Below are positions 17,175 through 27,469 of a stretch of DNA of 64,000 nucleotides, piece by piece. The position numbers and the translations under genes were made by a program. Position 1 is the first letter of the stretch. Each line of letters opens with the position of its first letter. The notes beneath the pieces were generated by a model. The model had not been told where the DNA came from and did no database searches. It worked only from the letters and a program-made list of their open reading frames with translations. Source of the stretch: DATEOR01 sp036279015 (lineage in GTDB: Bacteria; Actinomycetota; Thermoleophilia; Gaiellales; Gaiellaceae). The stretch lies in the NCBI GenBank assembly GCA_036279015.1, contig DASUJY010000072.1, positions 10,322-74,321 of the forward strand, written 5' to 3'.

Positions 17175-19844
<2,670 letters not shown>

Positions 19845-19863
19845 CAGTTCAGGGTACCGGTTG

Positions 19864-20325
19864 TCACAGCGGGTCTATGCCGACTTCCCAGAGGCGACCG
19901 TCGAGCCGCGTGGCCCGCAGCACATAGGCACGGTAGCGGCCGCCGGCGCCCTCCTCGAGCCCGGGAACGAGGTCGGCCGTCGGCCGCCCGTCGATCTCCA
20001 GGGCCCGCTCTCCCTCTTCGGTCACGGTCAGCATCAGCTCGTCGCCTTCCGTATCGGCAGGAAGCTCCACGACCTCGATGGCAACCGCGCCGACGGCCCA
20101 GGTGCCGCCCTCGTGGCGGACGCCGGCCGCCCGGTACGGCGGGTCGATCGCGGCCGCGAGCGCCTCCGCGAGGCAGCCCGCCGGCGCCTCGTCCCCGCCC
20201 ACGTGGATCGGCGCGCGGCCGGCGACGCCGACGAAGGCGCACGTGTCCCCGGCCGAGCCGCAGCTCGCGGTCACGACGGCATCCCACTCGCGGGTGCGCG
20301 GGATCCCGGAGATGCCCGCCTCCAC
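19864..20325 (-). CDS. Hypothetical protein between hpf and secA
   Basis: The frame reads coherently as about 153 residues from GTG at 20323-20325 (VEAGISGIPRTREWD), ending WEVGIDPL. It is acidic, with a TASCGSAGDTCAFVG segment holding two Cys and a regular beta-like pattern after it. No membrane segment is seen and no family is recognised. The start lies 24 nt past the hpf stop codon and has no strong RBS; the open frame continues upstream inside hpf without a usable start nearby. Position between two housekeeping genes and codon-like composition support coding. Confidence 0.55.
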   Translation of the reverse strand: MEAGISGIPRTREWDAVVTASCGSAGDTCAFVGVAGRAPIHVGGDEAPAGCLAEALAAAIDPPYRAAGVRHEGGTWAVGAVAIEVVELPADTEGDELMLTVTEEGERALEIDGRPTADLVPGLEEGAGGRYRAYVLRATRLDGRLWEVGIDPL

Positions 20326-20348
20326 CCAGCGAAAGGCGCGGGGATCGA

Positions 20349-20888
20349 TCAGGAGAGCTGGGGCTCGATCAGCCCGTAGTTGCCGTCGCGGCGGCGGTAG
20401 ACGACGTTCACCTCGATCGTCTCCGCGTTCTGAAAGACGAAGAAGTCGTGGCCGACGAGCTCGAGCTGGAGGACTGCCTCCTCCGGGCTCATCGGCTTCA
20501 CCGGGAACTGCTTCGTCTTCACGATCAAGGGCGAGTCCTCGTCCGGGACCACGGGCCGGCCCTCGACCGGGTGGGAGTTCCTGGCCGACCCGCGGCGGCG
20601 CTTCTCGCGGTAGCGGCGCGCCTGGCGCTCGAGCTTGTCGACGAGCTGGTCGATCGAGGCCTTCATGTCGGTCGAGCTCTCGCGGGCGCGGAGCACCGGC
20701 CCCTTCGTCCAGATCGTCGCCTCGGCGACCTGGTTCTCGGAGATGGAGGGGTTCTTCTCGATCTGAAGCTCGAGCTCGAGCCGCGCAGCGTCGTTCAGAT
20801 GCTTGTCGAGCTTGCCGAGCTTCTGGAGGGCGTAGTCCTTGAGGGAATCCGTCACGTCGACGTTTTTCCCCTTCACCTGAAGTCGCAC
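20349..20888 (-). CDS. hpf: Ribosome hibernation-promoting factor, long form
   Basis: 179 residues. The N-terminal HPF/YfiA fold (MRLQVKGKNVDVTDSLKDYA to about residue 100) is followed by a linker. A C-terminal dimerisation domain (VVPDEDSPLIVKTKQF, PMSPEEAVLQLELVGHDFFVF) completes the long form. Long HPF makes 100S ribosome dimers alone in stationary phase. It precedes the small hypothetical gene and secA, an arrangement seen in many Gram-positives. Confidence 0.96.
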   Translation of the reverse strand: MRLQVKGKNVDVTDSLKDYALQKLGKLDKHLNDAARLELELQIEKNPSISENQVAEATIWTKGPVLRARESSTDMKASIDQLVDKLERQARRYREKRRRGSARNSHPVEGRPVVPDEDSPLIVKTKQFPVKPMSPEEAVLQLELVGHDFFVFQNAETIEVNVVYRRRDGNYGLIEPQLS

Positions 20889-20942
20889 CGAAGCCTCCTC
20901 GTCGGGGTCGCTCTGAATCTACCGCATCGCCGCGCGGCGAAA

Positions 20943-21635
20943 TCACCGCCGCACCGTTCGCGCAAACGTGACGACGTGGACGCTCCGGGCGCCCGCGCGG
21001 CGAAGCTCCGTGGCTGCCGCGCCCACGGTCGCGCCCGTCGTGTAGACGTCGTCGACGAGCACGAGGCGCCCCGGAGGCGTCCCGGCGGCCGCGAACGACC
21101 CGCGCACGTTCCGGCGCCGCTCCTCACGCGAGAGCCCCCGCTGCGGCCGGGCCGGCTCTCTCCGCACGAGGAGCCTCGCGAGCGGGAGCTGCCAGAGCGA
21201 TGCGAGCTCCCGCGCGAGCGCCTCGGCCGCGTTCTGGCCGCGCTTCAGGCTGCGGTCGGGGTCGCCCGGCACGAAGGTGAGCGCGTCGGCCGGCGGGCGC
21301 GGCACCGTCGTCCCGGCGAGGTCTGCGAACTCCCGCGCGAGCGAGCGGAGGCCGCGCTCCTTCCACGCTGCGACGAGGGGGCGTGCAGGCCCCTCGTAGG
21401 CGACCGCGGCGCGGGCAGTCGCGAAGGCGAGGCGCCGGCCGGCGCACTCGCGGCAGCGCTCGACGGGCCACGCGGTGGGCGCGCCACAGCGGGCGCAGAG
21501 CGGCCCTTCGAGCCGCCGAAGCGCCGCCAGGCAGGCGCCGCAGAGAAGCTCCTCCCCGCCCCCGCACGCCGCGCAGCGCCGCGGCAGGACGACGTCGAGG
21601 AGGCGAAGCGCGCGCGCTGCGAAGATCGGCCCCAT
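20943..21635 (-). CDS. ComF-family phosphoribosyltransferase-like protein
   Basis: 230 residues. The N-terminus has three CxxC pairs (RRCAACGGGE, LLCGACLAAL, PLCARCGAP) plus a further ERCREC, the double zinc finger of ComFC/GntX proteins. The C-terminus has the PRPP-binding loop VLVDDVYTTGATVGAAATEL. HTFVPGDP-like and RGQNAAEALARELA segments are also typical. ComFC is needed for DNA uptake in competent bacteria and many non-competent species retain it. It is 54 nt upstream of hpf, its usual neighbour. Confidence 0.88.
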   Translation of the reverse strand: MGPIFAARALRLLDVVLPRRCAACGGGEELLCGACLAALRRLEGPLCARCGAPTAWPVERCRECAGRRLAFATARAAVAYEGPARPLVAAWKERGLRSLAREFADLAGTTVPRPPADALTFVPGDPDRSLKRGQNAAEALARELASLWQLPLARLLVRREPARPQRGLSREERRRNVRGSFAAAGTPPGRLVLVDDVYTTGATVGAAATELRRAGARSVHVVTFARTVRR

Positions 21636-21701
21636 ACCCGCCCCTGCGTGGGATAGCGGGCCGCGGCGCGCGGGTGGCGCGCCGATCGTGCCGGCTTCGC
21701 C

Positions 21702-22730
21702 TTAAGAGGCCGACGCGCCCGCCGGATAACGGAGCAGCGCGTCCGCGAGCTTGGAGGCGTCGCCGAAGATACCGGCGATCGCGAGGCCCTCGTCGGGAAC
21801 GGCGGTGCCCGGGAAGAGTGCAGCGCTCCTGATGGCTGCCCCGGCTCCGACGCGGCATTCGGCCCCGATCGCCGCCGGGCCGCGAATCTGGGCGCCCTTT
21901 TCGATCACGACATTGGGGCCGAGCACGATCGGGCCGTCGAGCTGGGCGGAGGCGTCGACCTGCCAGCCGGCCTCGGCCCAGACACCCGGTGCGATCTCCT
22001 CGCCGGCGCTGTCGATGCGAACGTGCCCGAGCACGGCGTCGAGGATCGTGTTCCGGAGCTCCTCGAGGTCGCCGACGTCGTTCCAGTAGGCCATCGTCGT
22101 GTACGCGTAGATCTCCTCGTTCCCGGTGACGAGGTTCGGCCAGATGTCGCTGCCGAAGTCGACGAAGGTGTCGGCGGGGATCCGCTCGAGCAGCTCGGGC
22201 TCGATCACGTAGACACCGCAGTTGGCGAGGTCGGAGCGCGCTTCGTCACGCGTCGGCTTCTCCTGGAAGCCGCGCACGCGCGTGTCGCGGTCGAGGATGA
22301 CGACCCCGTACGCGCTCGGGTCGCTGACCGGCTTGACGGTCAGCGTCGCCAGCGCCCCGGTGCGCCGGTGGTGGCCGAGGAGCGCGGTCACGTCGACGTC
22401 ATGCAGCCCGTCCCCCGAGGTGACGAGGATCGTCTCATCACCCCAGAAGTCCTCGAGCTTCTTCGTCCCGCCGGCCGTGCCGAGCAGCTCCGGCTCGTGC
22501 GACCACCGAATCGACATGTCGAGCGAGGACCCGTCGCCGAAGTACTTCTCGATCATCTCGGGAAAGGCGTGCACGTTGATGCCCACCTCACGCACCTCGT
22601 GGCGGTGGAGCAGGTTCAGGAGGTGGTGGAGCACCGGTCGATTGGCGACCGGCATCATCGGCTTCGGCAGGAAGTCGGTCAGAGGCCTGAGGCGCGTGCC
22701 GAGGCCCGCCGCCATCACCATGGCCTTCAA
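21702..22730 (-). CDS. Sugar-phosphate nucleotidyltransferase with left-handed beta-helix tail
   Basis: 342 residues. The N-terminal NTP_transferase domain shows GLGTRLRPLTDFLPKPMMP (nucleotide-binding loop plus Lys). LVTSGDGLHDVDVTALL and NCGVYVIEPELLERIP follow. The C-terminal third (about 240-330) holds hexapeptide-like repeats (APGVWAEAGWQVDASAQL, VVIEKGAQIRGPAAIG). Layout matches mannose-1-phosphate guanylyl- or glucose-1-phosphate nucleotidyltransferases feeding envelope glycans. ATG overlaps the mtnA stop by 4 nt. Confidence 0.88.
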   Translation of the reverse strand: MKAMVMAAGLGTRLRPLTDFLPKPMMPVANRPVLHHLLNLLHRHEVREVGINVHAFPEMIEKYFGDGSSLDMSIRWSHEPELLGTAGGTKKLEDFWGDETILVTSGDGLHDVDVTALLGHHRRTGALATLTVKPVSDPSAYGVVILDRDTRVRGFQEKPTRDEARSDLANCGVYVIEPELLERIPADTFVDFGSDIWPNLVTGNEEIYAYTTMAYWNDVGDLEELRNTILDAVLGHVRIDSAGEEIAPGVWAEAGWQVDASAQLDGPIVLGPNVVIEKGAQIRGPAAIGAECRVGAGAAIRSAALFPGTAVPDEGLAIAGIFGDASKLADALLRYPAGASAS

Positions 22731-23698
22731 GGCAGCGACTCCGCGTAGGGCGGCCGGTGCACGCCCTCCTCGGTGACGATCGCGGTGATGAGCTCGGCGG
22801 GCGTCACGTCGAAGGCCGGGTTCCGGGCCTCGAAGCGGCTGCTCACCTCACCCGGGTCACGCTCCTCGATCGGGATGTCCGCGCCCGTCGCGGCGGCGCG
22901 GTCGAGCGTCGAGGTCGGTGCGACGACGTAGAACGGAAGCTCGTGGTGCGAGGCCAGGACCGCGAGCGCGTAGGTGCCGATCTTGTTGGCCGTGTCGCCG
23001 TTTCGGGCGATCCGGTCGGCGCCCGTGATCACCTGCGTCACCTCGCCGCGCGCCATCAGCGAGGCGGCGGCCGAGTCGGCGATCACGCTCGCCGGAATGC
23101 CGGCCCGCTCGAGCTCCCACGCGGTGAGGCGCCCGCCCTGGAGGAGCGGTCTCGTCTCGTCGACGAAGACGTGCGTCACGAGCCCGCGCGCGAAGCCCGC
23201 CTTCACCGCCCCGAGCGCGGAGCCGTACCCGCCCGTTGCGAGACCGCCCGCGTTGCAGTGCGTGAGCGGGGAGGCGCCGTCCTCGAGGAGGCCGGCGGCA
23301 TGCTCCCCCATGCGCCGACAGCGCGCCACCTCGGCGCTGTGGAGCTCGCGGGCGCGCTCCGCGAGGTCGCCGTCCGCGGAGCGCATCTCGGCGATCGCCC
23401 AGGGGAGGTTGACCGCGGTCGGGCGCGCAGCGACGAGAACCTCCGCGGCCTCGTCGAGGTCTTCTCCGCGCTCCGCGGCGAGCGCGTAGCCGTACGCCGC
23501 CGCCACGCCGATCGCCGGGGCGCCGCGGATGACCATCGTCCGGATCGCGTCCGCCACCTCGGCGGCCGAGCGGCACTCGACCTCGATCTCCTCCTCCGGC
23601 AGCCGCCGCTGGTCGAGGAGGACGACGGTGTCCCCCTCCAGACGAACGATCTCCTCCGGGCGCAGGTCGACCGACCCGCCCGCGAACCGCGGTCTCAT
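22727..23698 (-). CDS. mtnA: S-methyl-5-thioribose-1-phosphate isomerase
   Basis: 323 residues of the eIF2B-like MtnA family. TMVIRGAPAIGVAAAYGYAL is the substrate loop, LTHCNAGGLATGGYGSAL carries the catalytic Cys, and ITGADRIARNGDTANKIGTY carries the catalytic Asp. It converts methylthioribose-1-phosphate to methylthioribulose-1-phosphate in methionine salvage. It sits 10 nt downstream of ahcY, forming a sulfur-amino-acid pair. Confidence 0.95.
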   Translation of the reverse strand: MRPRFAGGSVDLRPEEIVRLEGDTVVLLDQRRLPEEEIEVECRSAAEVADAIRTMVIRGAPAIGVAAAYGYALAAERGEDLDEAAEVLVAARPTAVNLPWAIAEMRSADGDLAERARELHSAEVARCRRMGEHAAGLLEDGASPLTHCNAGGLATGGYGSALGAVKAGFARGLVTHVFVDETRPLLQGGRLTAWELERAGIPASVIADSAAASLMARGEVTQVITGADRIARNGDTANKIGTYALAVLASHHELPFYVVAPTSTLDRAAATGADIPIEERDPGEVSSRFEARNPAFDVTPAELITAIVTEEGVHRPPYAESLP

Positions 23699-23708
23699 GC
23701 CCGGATTC

Positions 23709-24980
23709 TTACGTGCCCTCGTCCCAGGAGGCCAGGTACTTGGCCTGTTCCTCGGTGAGCTCGTCGATCTCGACGCCCGTCGCCTCGAGCTTCAAGCGTG
23801 CGATCTCGCGATCGATCTCCTCCGGGACGACGTAGACCTTCGGCTCGAGCTCGCCGGCGTTCGCGACCACGTACTCGGCCGAAAGCGCCTGGTTGGCGAA
23901 GCTCATGTCCATGACCGAGGCAGGATGCCCCTCCGCGGCGCTGAGGTTCACGAGTCGCCCGTCCGCGATGATGTAGATCCGGCGCCCGTCCCCGAGCAGG
24001 AACTCCTCGACGAACGGCCGCGCCGTCCGCGTCTCGCTCGCGAGCCGCCGCAGGGCGGGCAGCTCGATCTCGACGTTGAAATGGCCTGTGTTCGCGAGGA
24101 TGGCACCGTCCTTCATGCGCTCGAAGTGGCGCTCCGCGAGGACATGCTTGTCGCCCGTGGCGGTGCAGAAGATGTCGCCTACCTCCGCCGCTCGCTCGGT
24201 CGTCATGACGTCGAAGCCGTCCATGAGTGCCTCGAGGGCTCGGAGCGGATCGACCTCGGTCACGATCACGAGCGCCCCCATCCCGCGGGCCCGCATCGCG
24301 ACGCCGCGGCCGACCCAGCCGTAGCCGCAGACGACGAAGCGCCGGCCGGCGAGGAGGACGTTGGTCGCCCGCACGATGCCGTCGATCGTCGACTGGCCGG
24401 TGCCGTAGCGGTTGTCGAAGAGATGCTTCGTCTTCGCCTCGTTCACCGCCACGATGGGGAAGCCGAGCTTCCCGTCGGCCTCGAGCGCTCGCAGCCGGAT
24501 GACCCCCGTGGTCGTCTCCTCCGTGCCGCCGATGATCTCTCCGAGCTGGTCGGGCCGCTTCGAATGGAGGACGCCGATCACGTCGGCGCCGTCGTCCATC
24601 GTCATATGCGGGTGGTGGTCGACGGCAGCCGTGATGTGCGAGTAGTACGTGTCGTCGTCCTCGCCCTTGATCGCGAAGACGGGCACGCCGTACTCGGCCA
24701 CGAGCGCAGCGGCGACGTCGTCCTGCGTCGAGAGGGGATTCGAGGCGCAGAGGAGGACGTCGGCGCCGCCCGCCTGCAAGGTCCGGGCGAGGTTCGCGGT
24801 CTCCGTCGTCACGTGCAGGCACGCCGAGACGCGGTACCCCTCGAGCGGGCGCTCGCGCTCGAAGCGCTCGCGAATCGCCGCGAGAACCGGCATCTGCCGA
24901 TCGGCCCACTCGATCCTCGTGACGCCCGCGGGAGCGAGCGCCAGATCACGCACGTCGTGCTCAGGTGTCGTCGTCGCCAC
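23709..24980 (-). CDS. ahcY: Adenosylhomocysteinase
   Basis: 423 residues. Substrate segments LEGYRVSACLHVTTETANLART and CASNPLSTQDDVAAAL are followed by the NAD-binding Rossmann region (AGRRFVVCGYGWVGRGVAMR). NRYGTGQSTIDGIVRATN carries the conserved substrate loop. The C-terminus ends EEQAKYLASWDEGT rather than the usual KPDHYRY, as in shorter bacterial/archaeal SAHH. It recycles S-adenosylhomocysteine to homocysteine and adenosine. The MetE-like pair at 30540-32593 could remethylate the homocysteine. Confidence 0.95.
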   Translation of the reverse strand: MATTTPEHDVRDLALAPAGVTRIEWADRQMPVLAAIRERFERERPLEGYRVSACLHVTTETANLARTLQAGGADVLLCASNPLSTQDDVAAALVAEYGVPVFAIKGEDDDTYYSHITAAVDHHPHMTMDDGADVIGVLHSKRPDQLGEIIGGTEETTTGVIRLRALEADGKLGFPIVAVNEAKTKHLFDNRYGTGQSTIDGIVRATNVLLAGRRFVVCGYGWVGRGVAMRARGMGALVIVTEVDPLRALEALMDGFDVMTTERAAEVGDIFCTATGDKHVLAERHFERMKDGAILANTGHFNVEIELPALRRLASETRTARPFVEEFLLGDGRRIYIIADGRLVNLSAAEGHPASVMDMSFANQALSAEYVVANAGELEPKVYVVPEEIDREIARLKLEATGVEIDELTEEQAKYLASWDEGT

Positions 24981-24989
24981 GCTGGGATT

Positions 24990-25394
24990 CTACGGGTCGG
25001 CGCGCCCGTACTTGTCTTCGAGGCGGACGACGTCGCTCAGCTCCGGCGTCGATGCCTCGAGCACGATCGAGTCCTCGAGCGCTCGCCAGCGGTGCACGGT
25101 GCCGGGGGTGAGATGGAATGAGCGCCCCGGCCCGACGACCTCGTTGTCGAGCGGCTTGCCCGGTTCTCCGATCTCGAGCTCGATCCGCCCCGAGTGGACA
25201 TAGATCGTCTCGTCCTTCGTCCGGTGGAATTGGAGGCTCAGCTGCTCGCCCTCCTTCACGAAGAGGAGCTTGCCGCAGTAGCGATCCGTGGCCGCGAAGA
25301 TCACCTCGTACCCCCAAGGCTTCTCGACCCGCCGCACGTCGAACGCGAAGCGGTCGAGATCGAGGAGGTTGGGTGACATCTCGCTCATTTCCAT
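24990..25394 (-). CDS. Cupin, mannose-6-phosphate isomerase type II-like
   Basis: 134 residues. A single cupin with VRRVEKPWGYEVIFAATDR, SLQFHRTKDETIYVHSGRIEL and HLTPGTVHRWRALEDS, in which His and Glu residues bind the metal. The PWGYE opening is typical of phosphomannose isomerase-like cupins. It lies 4 nt after the nucleotidyltransferase stop and 9 nt before ahcY. A role in sugar-phosphate interconversion for envelope sugars fits the neighbours; the reaction is inferred. Confidence 0.82.
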   Translation of the reverse strand: MEMSEMSPNLLDLDRFAFDVRRVEKPWGYEVIFAATDRYCGKLLFVKEGEQLSLQFHRTKDETIYVHSGRIELEIGEPGKPLDNEVVGPGRSFHLTPGTVHRWRALEDSIVLEASTPELSDVVRLEDKYGRADP

Positions 25395-25398
25395 GGTC

Positions 25399-26106
25399 CT
25401 ACCCCAGCTTGCCGACGAGAGTCAAGGCCCCCTCCGAGCCGAGCGCCTCTTCGGCCCGACGCAGGTCCTTGGGCGTGTTGACGGTGATCCAGAGACCGGT
25501 GTGGCGAAACGCTCGCAGCCGTCCCGCGGCGGCCAGCTCGGGGAACGTCGAGTCCTCGTGGTCGCCGCGCTCCGGGAGGGCCTCGAGCGCGCTCTCGCCG
25601 AGGACGTAAACGCCGCAGCTCACCCAGTGCGGCAGCTCCGGCGCCTCCCGGAAGCCGGTCACGACGTCCTCCGCGCCGAGCTCGACGACGCCGAACGGCG
25701 ACTTGAGCGGCACGACGGCGATCGTTCCCGCCGCGCCGGTCTCTCGGTGGCGCGCGAGCATCGCCCCCAGGTCGAGATCGACGAGCTCGTCTCCGTTCAG
25801 CGCGAAGACGTCGCCTGGCTCGCGGCGCGAGGCCGCGGCGAGCCGCAGGCCGCCGCCGCGCCCGAGCGGCTCGGGCTCCGGCGCAGGCACGATCTCGGGG
25901 CCGAGCCCGGAGAGCGCCTTCGTGAACTCGTCCTCCGTCCCCGCCGAGCAGCTGACGATCACGCGGGTGACCCCGGCCGCGGCGAGCATTCCGACCTGGT
26001 AGGCCGCGAGCGGCCGCCCGGCGACCGGCACGAGCGCCTTCGGCCGCCCGCCGGCCGCGGCGCCGAGCCGCTCGCCCTTTCCTCCTGCCAGGATGATCGC
26101 CTCCAT
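25399..26106 (-). CDS. Sugar-1-phosphate nucleotidyltransferase (short form)
   Basis: 235 residues with LAGGKGERLGAAAGGRPKALVPVAG, FALNGDELVDLDLG and CGVYVLGESALEALP. These match the NTP_transferase family acting on glucose- or mannose-type 1-phosphates; there is no beta-helix tail. It is encoded between the UDP-sugar dehydrogenase and the cupin gene and probably supplies a nucleotide sugar. Confidence 0.85.
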   Translation of the reverse strand: MEAIILAGGKGERLGAAAGGRPKALVPVAGRPLAAYQVGMLAAAGVTRVIVSCSAGTEDEFTKALSGLGPEIVPAPEPEPLGRGGGLRLAAASRREPGDVFALNGDELVDLDLGAMLARHRETGAAGTIAVVPLKSPFGVVELGAEDVVTGFREAPELPHWVSCGVYVLGESALEALPERGDHEDSTFPELAAAGRLRAFRHTGLWITVNTPKDLRRAEEALGSEGALTLVGKLG

Positions 26107-26119
26107 CGGTCCCTCCCGA

Positions 26120-27460
26120 TCAGCGCCGGAGCTCTGTCTCCGCTTCCGCCGCGACGGGAAGCGTTTCGAGCTCGTGTGCCGCGCGGCCGATCGACTCGTA
26201 CGTGAAGCCCGCCGCGCGAGCCTTCTCCGGGTCGAGGAGGTTCCGTCCGTCGACGATGAGCGGGTTGCGCATGGACGCCGCTACCTCCGGGGCGAGCAGC
26301 CCGCGAAGCTCGTCCCATTCGGTCACGATGACCGCCGCGTCCGCGTCCCGGAGCGCGTCCTGAAGCGTCTCGCACAGGTCGACGGCCACGAGAGCGCGCC
26401 TCGCCTCGGCGAGCGCGATCGGATCCCAGCCCCTCACCACGGCGCCTTCGGCGACGAGGCGCGGCGCGAGGATGAGACTCGGGGCATCGCGCATGTCGTT
26501 CGTGTTCGGCTTGAAGGTGAGGCCGAGGAGCGCGATCGTCTTCCCGCGCAGCGGCCCGAGATGCCTGACGAGCTTGCCGACGACGCGCCGCTTCTGGAGC
26601 TCGTTCACCTCGATCACCGCCGTGAGGAGCTGGAAGTGGTAGCCGGAGTTGCCGGCGAGTTGTTTGAGCGCGCTCACGTCCTTCGGCAGGCAGGAGCCTG
26701 AGTAACCGATGCCCGGCCGCAGGAAGAGCGAGCCGATGCGGCGGTCGAGCCCCATCCCTTCGGCGACGACGGAGACGTCCGCCCCCGTCTCCTCGCAGAC
26801 GTTGGCGATCTCGTTGATGAACGAGATCTTTGTCGCGAGGAAAGCGTTCGACGCGAGCTTCACCATCTCGGCCGAGGCGACGTCGGCGCGCACGACCGGC
26901 GCTTCAATCGTCTCGTAGAGCGCCTCGACCGCGTCGCCGTCGGCGTCGTCGAAGGCGCCCACGACTATCCGGTCCGGATGCATGAAGTCGCGGAGCGCCG
27001 TCGACTCGGCGAGGAACTCGGGGTTCGAGACGTAGCCGACATGGGCGAGGCCGCGCGCGTCCAGCCCGTGCCTGACCTTCTCGCCGGTACCGACCGGCAC
27101 CGTGCTCTTCATGACGAGGATCGCACGCTCCTCGAGGTCGGGCAGCTCGTCGAGGACGCGCCAGACTGCCGAGAGGTCGGCGTCCCCGGAGGGAGTCGGC
27201 GGCGTCGGGACGGAGACGAAGGCAATCCGCGCCCGTGCGAAGACCTCGCCGAGGTCGAGCGTGTAATGGATCCGCCCGCGGTTCGCGGCGAGCGCCTCGC
27301 CGAGGCCGGGTTCGAAGATGGGGACGCGCCCGGCCTCGAGCTCCGCGATCCGCTCAGGGACGACGTCGCGAACGACGACCTCGTGGCCGAGCTCCGCGAA
27401 GCAGGCAGCGGTGACGAGCCCGACCCAGCCGGCGCCGATGACTCCGAGGGGTTCGTTCAT
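26120..27460 (-). CDS. UDP-glucose/GDP-mannose dehydrogenase family protein
   Basis: 446 residues. NAD fold GVIGAGWVGLVTAACFAELG, then FVSVPTPPTPSGDADLSAVW and VMKSTVPVGTGEKV. Catalytic Cys is in IGYSGSCLPKDVSALKQ, and the C-terminal domain has LLGLTFKPNTNDMRDAPS. It makes UDP-glucuronate or a GDP-mannuronate equivalent by four-electron oxidation. It starts 9 nt after the LCP gene stop, tying sugar-nucleotide production to wall glycopolymer attachment. Confidence 0.92.
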   Translation of the reverse strand: MNEPLGVIGAGWVGLVTAACFAELGHEVVVRDVVPERIAELEAGRVPIFEPGLGEALAANRGRIHYTLDLGEVFARARIAFVSVPTPPTPSGDADLSAVWRVLDELPDLEERAILVMKSTVPVGTGEKVRHGLDARGLAHVGYVSNPEFLAESTALRDFMHPDRIVVGAFDDADGDAVEALYETIEAPVVRADVASAEMVKLASNAFLATKISFINEIANVCEETGADVSVVAEGMGLDRRIGSLFLRPGIGYSGSCLPKDVSALKQLAGNSGYHFQLLTAVIEVNELQKRRVVGKLVRHLGPLRGKTIALLGLTFKPNTNDMRDAPSLILAPRLVAEGAVVRGWDPIALAEARRALVAVDLCETLQDALRDADAAVIVTEWDELRGLLAPEVAASMRNPLIVDGRNLLDPEKARAAGFTYESIGRAAHELETLPVAAEAETELRR

Positions 27461-27469
27461 CGCCTGAGC

